Of a stretch of DNA of 64,000 nucleotides, positions 25,756 through 34,388 are shown piece by piece (position 1 is the stretch's first letter; the number at the start of each line of letters is the position of its first letter). The notes beneath the pieces were generated by a model, which saw only the letters and a list, made by a program, of their open reading frames with translations, ran no database searches and had not been told where the DNA came from. Origin of the DNA: Candidatus Bathyarchaeota archaeon A05DMB-4 (lineage in GTDB: Archaea > Thermoproteota > Bathyarchaeia > Bathyarchaeales > SOJC01); contig JABFQO010000006.1 of NCBI GenBank assembly GCA_019685575.1, forward strand, positions 1 through 64,000, read 5' to 3'. Made by a program: the position numbers and the translations under genes.

Positions 25756-26796
25756 ATGGGCCTCAGAGGATACGTTGCAAAACGCCTTCTATACACATTC
25801 TTCCTCATACTATTCGTGCTCACATTAAACTTTATCATATTCGAAGTAATGCCAGGCGACCCCACCGAATTTTTCATCGGCTCAAGACAACAACAATTCA
25901 TGACAATCGAAGAAATAAAAGCAAAAATGGCCGCAATAATGCATCAATGGGGACTCGACCAACCTTTACACGTAAGATACATAACCTATCTACAAAGAAT
26001 GCTAACATGGAACTTTGGAGAAACCAGCCCAAACACAGGAAGCAAACCAATCATACCATACCTAATGGATTATCTCCCTAACACAATCGTTTTAATGGGC
26101 TTTTCCACGGTACTATCAATCGTAATAGGAGTAATACTGGGAGTAATTGCAGCGTACAAAAGGGGAGGCCTTTTTGACAGCGTCTCAGTGATCAGTTCGC
26201 TAATCACTTTCTCGTTGCCAACATTTTGGATGGGCTTGCTGCTCATCAGCATCTTTAGCACTAACCTACACCTATTGCCCGCCAATCGAGCCGTTGGCGA
26301 CTTTATGCCACTGTGGAACACTTACCATCTTTTTGGAACTGAAATTGCTTTCCCAACAATGGTGGAAATTCAAGACCGACTAATACATCTTATCATGCCC
26401 GTAACGGTGCTTACTCTCTTTCAATACGGTAACTATCTCCTCTTAACAAGAGCCACTATGCTTGAAACCTTGACTGAGGATTACATAATGACGGCCAAAG
26501 CCAAAGGCTTGAAAGAGAGAACAATAATATTTAAACATGCACTGAAGAATGCTTCATTGCCAATTATTACAAGTTCAGCCTTGGCATTAGGATTCTTAAT
26601 CTCGGGCGCCATGATCACGGAAACCGTTTTCTCTTATCCAGGGATAGGAAAACTGACTTTGGATTCTATAATGGTCTCTATGAATTATCCAGTGCTGCAT
26701 GTAATTTTTTACATTACAGCCCTTTGCGTAATCTTGGCCAACTTGATATCAGATTTGCTTTACGGAATAATAGATCCTAGAATCAAATATGGGTGA
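25756..26796 (+). CDS. dppB: ABC transporter permease, dipeptide/oligopeptide type (DppB-like)
   Basis: 346 aa with six membrane helices. It has the family's N-terminal signature RLLYTFFLILFVLTLNFIIFEVMPGDP. The ATPase-coupling EAA loop is DYIMTAKAKGLKERTIIFKHALKNA, and the end motif is YGIIDPRIKYG. The adjacent dppC-like gene starts four bases before its stop. No substrate-binding protein or ATPase gene lies alongside, which is unusual for this transporter class. The likely substrate is a peptide or oligosaccharide; this cannot be refined from the permease. Confidence 0.9.
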   Translation: MGLRGYVAKRLLYTFFLILFVLTLNFIIFEVMPGDPTEFFIGSRQQQFMTIEEIKAKMAAIMHQWGLDQPLHVRYITYLQRMLTWNFGETSPNTGSKPIIPYLMDYLPNTIVLMGFSTVLSIVIGVILGVIAAYKRGGLFDSVSVISSLITFSLPTFWMGLLLISIFSTNLHLLPANRAVGDFMPLWNTYHLFGTEIAFPTMVEIQDRLIHLIMPVTVLTLFQYGNYLLLTRATMLETLTEDYIMTAKAKGLKERTIIFKHALKNASLPIITSSALALGFLISGAMITETVFSYPGIGKLTLDSIMVSMNYPVLHVIFYITALCVILANLISDLLYGIIDPRIKYG

Positions 26797-28376
26797 AATC
26801 TCGCATGACCACACGGAAAGCAAGGTTAGCATTTAATATAAAAAGATTGAAGGGATTTGCTCAAAACTTCCGACGAAGCAAAAGAGGAATGCTCGGCGTT
26901 CTTATTCTTCTAGTTGCCGTTTTAGTAGCCATAGGAGCGCCATGGATGACGCCCTATCACCCTATTAACAGCACATCACTTGCAGGAAACACTGCAGCAC
27001 CTTCTTGGTATAGGTACTTTCCAGGCGGAGAGGATCTTTCCGAAAATTTTTACCCGATAAAAGATTCAGACTTCAGCAGCATGGACGTGTTGAATGAACT
27101 AAACATATCAATAACACCGCTGGTTCAAAACGTTTTTGTTCAACATTCTTCTGATGTAGGATACCCCGGTAGCCCTGGAAGCTTAGCTATAATTTATGAA
27201 AGGGCTGTTGACACTCTCCCAGTAAATTCAACCATTAAAATCGTCATATCAAAAGAGTTTTACTATCCGTATTCGGGTATTCCGGGAAGAATGATGCTTG
27301 GCAGCAATTTGCTATTGGCAAGGATAGATGGAATAAGCGTGCAAGCAAGTCTCTTTTTGGAGCAAAAATGGCCATCAAATGTACGTGAAGATTTATTCCA
27401 ATATAACGTAACTACGTGGAACTTCGGGGCTGTCGATGTCCGTTTGTTTCCTAGAGGCAAGCCCGAAGTTTACACAGAAGAAAACTTTACCATTACTCGT
27501 CGCGTGTTAGATTGGATATCGCCTTCGTCGCCTCCTATTTATGATGCGCAAGCGGCGTACGTTGCTTTGAAGCAGTTGTTTCCGAAAGCGGGCAATTATG
27601 TTTTTGGTATGGAGTTAACTATTAGAAAACTTGAGCCTACGGCGGAGGCGGTGATTTATGTGGATAAGATGAACATTCGGTTGTTTGGGACGGCGTTTGG
27701 TATCATGGGGACGGATAATGTTGGGCGAGATATTTTTACCCAATTAGTTTATGGTACGAGGATTTCGTTGATTGTTGGGTTGCTTGCTACTTTCTTGTCG
27801 GTGTTTATCGGTTTGATTGTAGGGTTGGTTGCTGCGTACATGGGTGGCATTGTTGATGAGGTTCTGATGAGGTTTACGGATGCTTTGCTTGTTTTGCCTG
27901 GTTTGCCGTTGATTATTGTTTTGATGGCGGTGCTTTCTCAGAGTCAATATAACATGACAACCTTGATTGTGGTAATTGGTTTTCTGGGTTGGATGGGTTT
28001 CGCTAGGGTGGTTAGATCGCAGGTTTTGACTTTGAAAGAGCGTCCTTACGTGGAGGCTGCGAAAGCGGTTGGTGCTGGAATACCGTATATTTTGTCGCGG
28101 CATATTCTTCCGAATGTTATTTCATTGATTTATGTCACTCTTGCGTTGTCTGTGCCTGGTGCTATTGTTTCGGAGGCGGCTTTGAGTTTCTTGGGATTTA
28201 TAGATGTGGCTAACATGTCGTGGGGAAGAATGCTGCAAATAGCGCAGGGTAGGCCTGAGTTGTGGTGGTGGGTGATTCCTCCGGGGCTTTGCATTGCAAT
28301 ACTTTCTTTGTCGTTCATCTTGTTGGGTTATGCTTTGGATGAGATTTTGAACCCGAAGTTGAGGATGAGACGTTAA
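26793..28376 (+). CDS. dppC: ABC transporter permease, DppC-like, with large extracytoplasmic insertion
   Basis: 527 aa, roughly 200 longer than bacterial DppC. The N-terminal helix (about 31-50) is followed by some 230 residues outside the membrane before GIMGTDNVGRDIFTQLVYGTR, the usual start of the core. The EAA loop (RPYVEAAKAVGAGIPYILSRHILPN) and LSFLGF are present. The inserted part has beta-rich sequence and may form an external domain that docks a binding protein. Similar long DppC proteins occur in other archaea. The 3' third of the gene is notably G/T-rich on this strand. Confidence 0.88.
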   Translation: MKSRMTTRKARLAFNIKRLKGFAQNFRRSKRGMLGVLILLVAVLVAIGAPWMTPYHPINSTSLAGNTAAPSWYRYFPGGEDLSENFYPIKDSDFSSMDVLNELNISITPLVQNVFVQHSSDVGYPGSPGSLAIIYERAVDTLPVNSTIKIVISKEFYYPYSGIPGRMMLGSNLLLARIDGISVQASLFLEQKWPSNVREDLFQYNVTTWNFGAVDVRLFPRGKPEVYTEENFTITRRVLDWISPSSPPIYDAQAAYVALKQLFPKAGNYVFGMELTIRKLEPTAEAVIYVDKMNIRLFGTAFGIMGTDNVGRDIFTQLVYGTRISLIVGLLATFLSVFIGLIVGLVAAYMGGIVDEVLMRFTDALLVLPGLPLIIVLMAVLSQSQYNMTTLIVVIGFLGWMGFARVVRSQVLTLKERPYVEAAKAVGAGIPYILSRHILPNVISLIYVTLALSVPGAIVSEAALSFLGFIDVANMSWGRMLQIAQGRPELWWWVIPPGLCIAILSLSFILLGYALDEILNPKLRMRR

Positions 28377-28412
28377 TTTAGTTACGTTCATTCGGTTTCG
28401 AGATGGTAATCT

Positions 28413-28823
28413 GTGGCGGCTAATGGGGTTACGTGGAAAAAGCCTAGAAGTATTGTGATAATCTTAGCTTGGGGTGTTTTGAATGCGTCTCTTGTGATGT
28501 TGGCGTTTTTGGGTGGGCGGTTGCCGTTGGAGTGGTTTGATTGGCTTTTGCTTTTTTTTGTAGCAGTTTTTGCGGGAGCACTTTTGGCTGAGATGAAAAC
28601 TATTGTGTTGGGGGCGTTCGAGGCGCTTCTCGTTTCTGTAGGGTTAACATATCTTTTTATGGTTTTGCCTGTGATTGTGGGTAATGTTGAAGGTTATTAT
28701 TTTTCTAACGTGGTGTATTCTTTGTCTGTAACGCGGGTTTTTTGGGAGTTTTTTCCTGTTCCGGCGTTTATGTGTCTTTTAGGCGGGGTTGTAGGAGGGT
28801 TCGTGGAAGATTTTATATTTTGA
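28413..28823 (+). CDS. Small polytopic membrane protein of unknown function
   Basis: 136 aa starting at GTG 28413, with four predicted membrane helices (about 14-32, 42-59, 64-90 and 110-130) and short polar loops. No family is recognised. It follows the two permease genes by 36 bases on the same strand and may be an accessory membrane component of that transporter, or an unrelated membrane protein. Composition is G/T-rich like the end of dppC. Confidence 0.6.
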   Translation: MAANGVTWKKPRSIVIILAWGVLNASLVMLAFLGGRLPLEWFDWLLLFFVAVFAGALLAEMKTIVLGAFEALLVSVGLTYLFMVLPVIVGNVEGYYFSNVVYSLSVTRVFWEFFPVPAFMCLLGGVVGGFVEDFIF

Positions 28824-28853
28824 TAAGAAGAGTGAAGATTGGTTGTTTTGGTT

Positions 28854-29258
28854 TTAGGTTTTTTCGTGTTTTTTTGTTGCGGTGTTGACTAGTTTTGCGA
28901 TGGTTTCTTCGATGGTTGTCCAGAATTCGGTTTCTAGTTTTTCTAGTTCTTCTCGGGTTTTTACGCTGCTGTAGAGTATGTAGCCTCCGCCGAAGAGTGA
29001 TGTGGCAAGGCCTATTTTCATCGCGTCTTCTTCGATTTCTGTTGCTTTTGTTTCGATTGTGAAGTTGTTAGGTGCACCTGTTATGTTGATGTTCATTGTT
29101 CCAGGAGTTCGTGGGTCGGTGAGGGTTATTTTTATTTGCCACTTGTTTTTGCTGGTTTGGGTTTTTGTTTTTAGGCCTCTTTTTTGGGTGTATGTGTTTT
29201 GGATTGTTTGGGCTAGGAGTTTGAGGTTGATGTTGTGGTTTTGCCATTGTTTTTGCAT
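28854..29258 (-). CDS. Hypothetical protein, Thr/Lys/Asn-rich
   Basis: 134 aa, unrecognised. The N-terminal half is rich in Gln, Asn, Thr and Lys because the coding strand is very A/C-rich. A Gly-rich segment (GLATSLFGGGYILYSS) and a long C-terminal charged helix (TREELEKLETEFWTTIEETIAKL) follow. The strands around KITLTDPRTPGTMNINITG could form a small beta domain. A TATA-like TTTTTAAAAC lies 45 bases upstream and repeat copy B about 100 bases upstream. It could belong to a lineage-specific family. Confidence 0.55.
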   Translation of the reverse strand: MQKQWQNHNINLKLLAQTIQNTYTQKRGLKTKTQTSKNKWQIKITLTDPRTPGTMNINITGAPNNFTIETKATEIEEDAMKIGLATSLFGGGYILYSSVKTREELEKLETEFWTTIEETIAKLVNTATKKHEKT

Positions 29259-29359
29259 TAGGGGCGGTGCCTCGGTTGTTTTGGGGTTGTTGAGTTTTAA
29301 AAATGTTGTGTGAGAATGTGCACACTTTTTCTGTGTGGCTGTGTGCGCGCTTCTCTCCT

Positions 29360-29408
29360 CCCTCTTCCATATATGATCCTATTAGGCTCCAAATACACCC
29401 CAAATATG
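29360..29408 (-). repeat. 49-bp intergenic repeat, copy B (inverted)
   Basis: Minus-strand copy. It differs from copies A and C at four positions: GG for CC at 9-10, G for A at 13, and GAGCC for GATCC at the left half of the dyad. Beyond the core it continues AGGAGAGAA and then CGCGCACACA. That flank is shared with copy D but not with A or C. It lies upstream of the 134-aa gene on the same strand. Confidence 0.9.
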
Positions 29409-29655
29409 CCAAGTGAATCGGTAGTCGAATGTTGGTGAGGTTTGTTGTTTTTCTTAATTAGAGTTCGCTTATTTTTTCCTTAGAATTTGAGACATGCCGT
29501 TAGATATTTTTTAATAGATTCTTTGATCTAAACAAGAATTAGAGGTATAGCGTTTAGAGATTTTAAGTATTCTATTTTATTGTTGTATTAATTCCAAGCG
29601 GCTAAAAATTCATCGTTGTGTGTAGGAATGTGCGAAGAAAAATTTGAAGTTTATT

Positions 29656-29671
29656 GGGAGCCTATTAGGAT
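29656..29671 (+). repeat. Short degenerate copy of the repeat centre
   Basis: GGGAGCCTATTAGGAT matches the centre of copies B and D with one base changed (A to T at the dyad axis). The outer parts of the element are missing. It lies about 110 bases upstream of pyrH. It may be a chance match or the minimal recognised core. Confidence 0.4.
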
Positions 29672-29779
29672 GGTCTAGTCTCTGCTGTTGCACGTGTACA
29701 CCGGAGAATTTCTTTCTCTGTCTGGTTAGTTTTATCTTTATGAAAGCCAATACTGTGGAAGTGGAAGGGGTCTAAAGAG

Positions 29780-30454
29780 TTGCGTGTGGTCATCCGTGTT
29801 GGCGGTTCAGTCGTGGCGTCGCCAATCAATACTAAACTCATCAGCGAATACGTCGACATACTGAAACAGTTAGAAAGCCAAAAACATGAAGTAGTCCTCG
29901 TCGTTGGCGGCGGCACCTTAGCCAGAGACTTCATCAAACACGTCAAAGATTTAGGCTTAAACGAACCCCAACAAGACACAGTCGCTATCACGGTATCCCG
30001 CCTAGTTGCACAGTTGTTTGCGCTGAAGTTGAACAATACCGCCACGATACCGACTACACTCGAAGATGTAGCCCAAATGCTGAACAAGGGCAAGCGCAAA
30101 ACCGTTGTGATGGGCGGACTAAAACCCGGCATAACAACAGATGCGGTTGCGGCTCTGGTTGCTGAAAAAATCAAAGCCGATTTACTCGTAAAAGCCACAG
30201 ACCAAGAAGGCATCTACACTGAGGACCCGCGGAAACACAAAAACGCAAAAAAACTTGACCACTTAACCTTCGACGATTTAACTCGGCTTTTAGGACAAAA
30301 CAAGCACAAAGCAGGCATACACCAAATCGTCGACCCAGAAGCCGTAAAGATTCTACGCAAGAACCAAACAAAAACCATAATTGTCTACGGGTTCAAGCCA
30401 GAGAACGTTCTGCTCGCCGTGAACGGCGAAAAAATCGGCACGGTAATAGCGTAA
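29780..30454 (+). CDS. pyrH: Uridylate kinase, archaeal type
   Basis: Phosphorylates UMP to UDP. It belongs to the amino-acid-kinase fold: RVGGSVV at the N-terminus, VVGGGTLARDFI for the second glycine loop, and LVKATDQEGIYTEDPRKHKNA near 140-160 for nucleotide binding. The C-terminal IIVYGFKPENV is typical of archaeal UMPK. The 224-aa length is normal for archaea. The TTG start at 29780 gives the conserved MRVVIRVGGS. It converges with the SHMT-like gene, with seven bases between the stops. Confidence 0.93.
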   Translation: MRVVIRVGGSVVASPINTKLISEYVDILKQLESQKHEVVLVVGGGTLARDFIKHVKDLGLNEPQQDTVAITVSRLVAQLFALKLNNTATIPTTLEDVAQMLNKGKRKTVVMGGLKPGITTDAVAALVAEKIKADLLVKATDQEGIYTEDPRKHKNAKKLDHLTFDDLTRLLGQNKHKAGIHQIVDPEAVKILRKNQTKTIIVYGFKPENVLLAVNGEKIGTVIA

Positions 30455-30461
30455 ATGATGC

Positions 30462-31640
30462 TTATTCAAAAGAGTATACGACTCTTTGAAACTCTTTCGC
30501 CAACCTAACGGCCTCGTTTTTAACGTTCGAAGGTTTATCCTTGTCCACAAGTAAACGTTTCATCAACGTGGCTATTTGTTCCATCTCTCTTTCCTTCATT
30601 CCTCTCCGCGTGACTTCGCATGTGCCAAGGCGAACGCCGCAATCAGTGACAATGTTTGCTTTTTCCAACTTTTCCGCAATCGCTCGTCCCCTTTTGTATC
30701 CGCCATAATCCAAGAACACTTGATGCGACAGAGTGAAGCCCAAATCACGACATACCACGGGAAAACCATAATCACACAGCGCCCTTGCCAATGCTTGCGC
30801 GTTCTTAATCACTTGACGTGCATACCGTTCTCCGAACTCTTTCATTTCCGCAAGGACCAAAGTCAACGCTGCGATACGGTTCCAGTGCGCGTTGTCCACG
30901 TAGGCGGGAAACAAGTATTTCTTTATTTTTTCACCATGTTCCTTGTCGGCTAGGAAAATGCCGCCTTGAGGCCCAAAGAAACTCTTGTGGGTAGAGCCAA
31001 AAAGAGCGTCTGCACCTTCTCTCAGAGGGTCTTGAAAGGCTTTGCCTGCGATTAACCCCATCACGTGTGAACCATCGTAACCGACATGTGCGTCAGTCTC
31101 GTGCGCTGCTTTTGCAACCTCTTTCACCGGATGAGGAAACAGAAAAAGGCTCGCTCCGAAGATTATTGCTTTCGGTTTCACACGGTGGATTAATTCTATG
31201 GCTTCTTGGGTTTTTATGTTCATTCTGTCCTTTGAAAATGGAAAAGCTACAGTCTTGTACTTCAAAAACCTCGGCAACGCGTTCTTCCACATGCCCGGGT
31301 AGCCACCGTCAGTTGCTGAGACGCAGATAACAGTGTCCCGAGGCTTTGTAAAATTAGCGAAGAAGAGCAAATCAGCGATGTGCCCGGAAAGCGGACGCAA
31401 ATCAGCGATCTCTGCGTTAAAGATGCCTCTTGCCAGTTTTTCACCATAAGCCGTTATCTCATCGATGAACCGTGTACCCATGTAAAACTTGTAGCTGGAA
31501 GTATACCTATGCGTCAAGTCAGAAGACAAAAGCGCTCGGGCTTGAGGGCTCATCACGTTTTCCGAAGGAATAAGGTTAAGACACTCTTGCCCGCGCCACT
31601 CTTCATGCTGCTTTACTAGGCTCAAGATTTCGCCAATCAA
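30462..31640 (-). CDS. Serine hydroxymethyltransferase-family PLP enzyme
   Basis: 392 aa, homologous to GlyA. The PLP lysine is in GSTHKSFFGPQGG. The cofactor ring contact is in VGYDGSHVMGLIAG. LNLIPSENVMSP and YMGTRFIDEI match the N-terminal substrate site, though these are more divergent than in standard GlyA. A second homologue begins at 63333 with a more typical WPGERVYAGC site. The two probably differ in substrate, for example serine/glycine versus another beta-hydroxy amino acid, or in folate versus methanopterin use. The PLP-enzyme call is firm; the reaction is inferred. Confidence 0.82.
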   Translation of the reverse strand: MIGEILSLVKQHEEWRGQECLNLIPSENVMSPQARALLSSDLTHRYTSSYKFYMGTRFIDEITAYGEKLARGIFNAEIADLRPLSGHIADLLFFANFTKPRDTVICVSATDGGYPGMWKNALPRFLKYKTVAFPFSKDRMNIKTQEAIELIHRVKPKAIIFGASLFLFPHPVKEVAKAAHETDAHVGYDGSHVMGLIAGKAFQDPLREGADALFGSTHKSFFGPQGGIFLADKEHGEKIKKYLFPAYVDNAHWNRIAALTLVLAEMKEFGERYARQVIKNAQALARALCDYGFPVVCRDLGFTLSHQVFLDYGGYKRGRAIAEKLEKANIVTDCGVRLGTCEVTRRGMKEREMEQIATLMKRLLVDKDKPSNVKNEAVRLAKEFQRVVYSFE

Positions 31641-31778
31641 ACCGTAACACTCTCTTTGTGGTTACCAACATAAAATGAAAAGGTATTTGACGGTTGCGAT
31701 TCTAACCTTAAAAAGAAACCATGAAAGGCTAACTGTGTTCTAGAAAATGGATTTATAAAGCCATGTTGAGAGGAGTAT

Positions 31779-32243
31779 TTGTGGGCAGGTTTTCTGTTGT
31801 CGGGCGAGGACGAAGTTAAGCTGGAGTTTGAACTTCGCGGCAAGGCTTGGAAGGTCTACTGGCTTCTTTTGAAGAAAGGCTGCCCCATGAGCGCCCGAGA
31901 GGTCCAAAGAGCCCTGCACTTTAGTAGCCCCAGCGTGGCGCAGCATCACTTGGAACGACTGTGCGATTTGGGGTTGGTTCAAAAACAGAACGCTGGAAGC
32001 AGTTATCTTTTAACCAGCGAGGTCAAAATCGGCGTGCTCAAGCACTTCGTAAAACTGGGCAGACTACTCTTTCCAAGATACTTCTTTTATGCGGTTTTTT
32101 CCACAACCTTCTACATAATCTACCTCGCCTTGCTAATGCAATCTTTTTCTCAAGAAAACCTTTTCATTATGATTTTCGGAGCGGTCGTCTCCGTGATATT
32201 CTGGTATGAAGCCGTTCGTGTTTGGTTGTTGAAGCCGTTCTAA
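31779..32243 (+). CDS. Membrane-anchored winged-helix regulator
   Basis: 154 aa. Residues 20-88 are an ArsR/MarR-like winged helix (KAWKVYWLLLKKGCPMSAREVQRAL, SSPSVAQHHLERLCDLGLVQK). Two membrane helices follow (about 96-118 and 126-146), leaving the DNA-binding domain in the cytoplasm. The TTG start sits about 25 bases from the TATA-like ATTTATAAAG at 31750-31759, and AGAGGAG is only three bases upstream, so it may be leaderless. Just after the stop is a 7-bp inverted repeat and then the beta-propeller gene. It probably controls that gene and may sense membrane or external signals. Confidence 0.75.
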   Translation: MWAGFLLSGEDEVKLEFELRGKAWKVYWLLLKKGCPMSAREVQRALHFSSPSVAQHHLERLCDLGLVQKQNAGSSYLLTSEVKIGVLKHFVKLGRLLFPRYFFYAVFSTTFYIIYLALLMQSFSQENLFIMIFGAVVSVIFWYEAVRVWLLKPF

Positions 32244-32267
32244 TTTCTGGACGGAATGTACCAGAAA
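32244..32267 (+). promoter_or_regulatory. Inverted repeat before the beta-propeller gene
   Basis: TTTCTGG and CCAGAAA are perfect 7-base arms separated by ten bases. They lie directly after the HTH gene stop and just before the AT-rich GGATAATATTATGG, a likely TATA region for the next gene. This could be an operator for the membrane-bound regulator or a transcript hairpin. Position favours the operator. Confidence 0.4.
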
Positions 32268-32314
32268 CTAGGATAATATTATGGAATGACCATTTTGCTA
32301 AGTGGTGCTAAACG

Positions 32315-34249
32315 TTGCAAAGACAAATCAAGCAGAAAACAGGAATATACGGGGTTATAGCAGTTTTTTTGGCGATCTCGCTCGGTCTGGTTGTCCTTAA
32401 CCTCGGCATGCGTTTCACGTTGCCGCCCGTCAGTGCTTTGAACACGTTCTCTTCATACGAAGAACTGGAAACATACCTCAAGAATTATCAGAAAACACCG
32501 TATTACTACGTAAAAGTGTTAGACGTACCAAAAGTGATTTTGCCGCCGGGTCAAATTCCGACGCCGACATTTTTCAGAACTGTCTTGCCTCAAGCTTTGG
32601 ATGCAAAGGCTGTAGGAGTGCCTGAAAGCGGTCCGCAGTATTCGTCGACCAATGTTCAAGTTGCAGGCGTAGACGAAGCAGACACGGTGAAAACAGACGG
32701 TGAATATCTGTATATTGTTTCCGGAAATAATGTAACAATTTTGAAAGCGTTTCCGACCGAAGAAGCCCGAGTGGTTTCGCGGATAAGTCTTAACGGCATA
32801 GTTCAGGGGATATTCATTAATGACGATGTCTTGGCGGTTTTTGAGCAGTCCTTCTTTTACCTCGCCATCGAACCCTATTATGCCATGAACGCTACGGAAA
32901 TGCTGCCGCTCGATCTAAGCTACTTTTCGTACAATGTTGGCAGTGAAACATTCGTGAGACTTTATGACGTTTCTGACAAGTCTGCTCCATTTTTGAAACA
33001 AACCGTCTCCATCAACGGCTCCTATTTCAGTTCGAGGATGATTGGCGAATACGTGTATCTGGTGGCGAATCAGCCTGTTTACTGGAAAAACTCTAGGATT
33101 CTTCCTATTACACTTTCATGGTCAACGAATACAGAAACTGCTCCGGCAAACAAAATCTATTATGCAAATGTGTCTGACAATTCTTATGCTTTCGTCACTG
33201 TAGTTGCCATAAACATGTTCGATTTGACAAAACCCGAATACAAAATTTTCCTGCTTGGCGAGGCAAGTTCGATGTATGTTTCTTTGAGCAACATTTACAT
33301 AACGATGCCGCGGTGTCGTTACGAAGACAACCTCCTTGAGACATTGGTTTACAGAATCCGCATACAAGAAGACAAAATTGAAGAAGCCGCAAAGGGCAAG
33401 GTTCCAGGAACGGTGCGCGACCAATTCTCTATGGACGAATATAACGGGTACTTCCGAATCGCAACAACCGTTGGCTTTGCAGGTCTGACCGAATCAGGAC
33501 CAAAAAATAACTTGTACGTGCTAGATGCAAACCTTGCAATAGTTGGAAAACTGGAGAATCTCGCGCCAGACGAAACCATCCACTCAGCAAGGTTCATGGG
33601 AGACAAGTGCTATCTTGTGACGTTTAGAAAAATCGACCCGTTTTTTGTTATAGATTTGGCAAACCCCGCTAACCCAAGGGTTTTGGGGCAACTAAAAATA
33701 TCAGGCTACTCTGACTATTTGCATCCTTACGACGAAAACCACATAATAGGCATCGGAAAAGAAACCATAGCTGGAGACGGAGATTTTTCTTGGTTCCAAG
33801 GAGTGAAAATATCCCTCTTTGACGTGACTGATGTTGAGAATCCAATTGAAGTCAAAAAATGGATTATAGGTGACAGAGGAACTGAGTCCCCAGTTTTGAC
33901 TGACCACAAAGCATTGCTATTCGATAAAGCGAAGAAACTTCTTGTGATTCCCGTGTTGGTCGCAGAGAAAAATGAGACAACCCAGCCCGAACCGTGGCAA
34001 TATGGAGAAATTGTTTATCAAGGCGCCTATGTCTTTAGCGTCAATTCTACCGAGCTTAGTTTGAGAGGGCGAATTACACACGTCACAAACGCTACTCAAC
34101 TGGAATACTACTACGGGTATCCGTCGCATCCCTACTTTATCTATAGGTCGCTTTACATAGACAACGTGCTTTACACAATCTCTGAAAAAAAAGTTAAAAT
34201 GAACAGCCTGACGACACTCGAGGAAATCAACGAAATACAACTGCCTTAA
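32315..34249 (+). CDS. Secreted or membrane-anchored beta-propeller protein (PF09826-like)
   Basis: 644 aa. One N-terminal hydrophobic helix (about 11-30) acts as signal or anchor. The rest is extracytoplasmic and built of repeated four-strand units, starting with the family signature VAGVDEADTVKTDGEYLYIV (115-134). Later blades contain SRMIGEYVYLVAN, DEYNGYFRIATTV, SARFMGDKCYLVTF and DYLHPYDENHIIGIG. The family is annotated as a C-terminal beta-propeller domain of secreted archaeal and bacterial proteins with no known activity. Several N-x-S/T sites fit an exposed glycoprotein. It is paired with the HTH-membrane protein upstream, an arrangement worth checking in relatives. Confidence 0.8.
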   Translation: MQRQIKQKTGIYGVIAVFLAISLGLVVLNLGMRFTLPPVSALNTFSSYEELETYLKNYQKTPYYYVKVLDVPKVILPPGQIPTPTFFRTVLPQALDAKAVGVPESGPQYSSTNVQVAGVDEADTVKTDGEYLYIVSGNNVTILKAFPTEEARVVSRISLNGIVQGIFINDDVLAVFEQSFFYLAIEPYYAMNATEMLPLDLSYFSYNVGSETFVRLYDVSDKSAPFLKQTVSINGSYFSSRMIGEYVYLVANQPVYWKNSRILPITLSWSTNTETAPANKIYYANVSDNSYAFVTVVAINMFDLTKPEYKIFLLGEASSMYVSLSNIYITMPRCRYEDNLLETLVYRIRIQEDKIEEAAKGKVPGTVRDQFSMDEYNGYFRIATTVGFAGLTESGPKNNLYVLDANLAIVGKLENLAPDETIHSARFMGDKCYLVTFRKIDPFFVIDLANPANPRVLGQLKISGYSDYLHPYDENHIIGIGKETIAGDGDFSWFQGVKISLFDVTDVENPIEVKKWIIGDRGTESPVLTDHKALLFDKAKKLLVIPVLVAEKNETTQPEPWQYGEIVYQGAYVFSVNSTELSLRGRITHVTNATQLEYYYGYPSHPYFIYRSLYIDNVLYTISEKKVKMNSLTTLEEINEIQLP

Positions 34250-34388
34250 CCAACCTTTTTTCTCTTTTTCTATGAAGAAAATTTTTGATAGTTCATGGAT
34301 TAAAACATGTTAAAGAGGCTAAAAGCTTAAAATATAGCTTCACTAAGAAGTGTTCAAACCCTTCCAACAATAAGCAGAGGGAAAACGC

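Larger units (their letters stand above)
29259..29779. other. Intergenic region with repeat copy B and a partial fifth copy
   Basis: 521 bases with no supportable gene. The left part carries the promoter of the 134-aa gene and repeat copy B. The middle (29420-29640) is AT-rich and featureless. A degenerate short copy of the repeat centre lies at 29656-29671, before pyrH. Confidence 0.6.

Noticed and set aside
28854-29412. Overlapping plus- and minus-strand open frames around 29002-29412
   Set aside because: They arise from the strong G/T skew of the strand, which removes stop codons. Only the 134-aa minus-strand frame has a promoter and a protein-like end.
30468-30487. Inverted repeat AAAAGAGT-ATACG-ACTCTTT between pyrH and the SHMT-like gene
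   Set aside because: It lies inside the last codons of the SHMT-like gene and has no T-tract after it; archaeal termination rarely uses hairpins.
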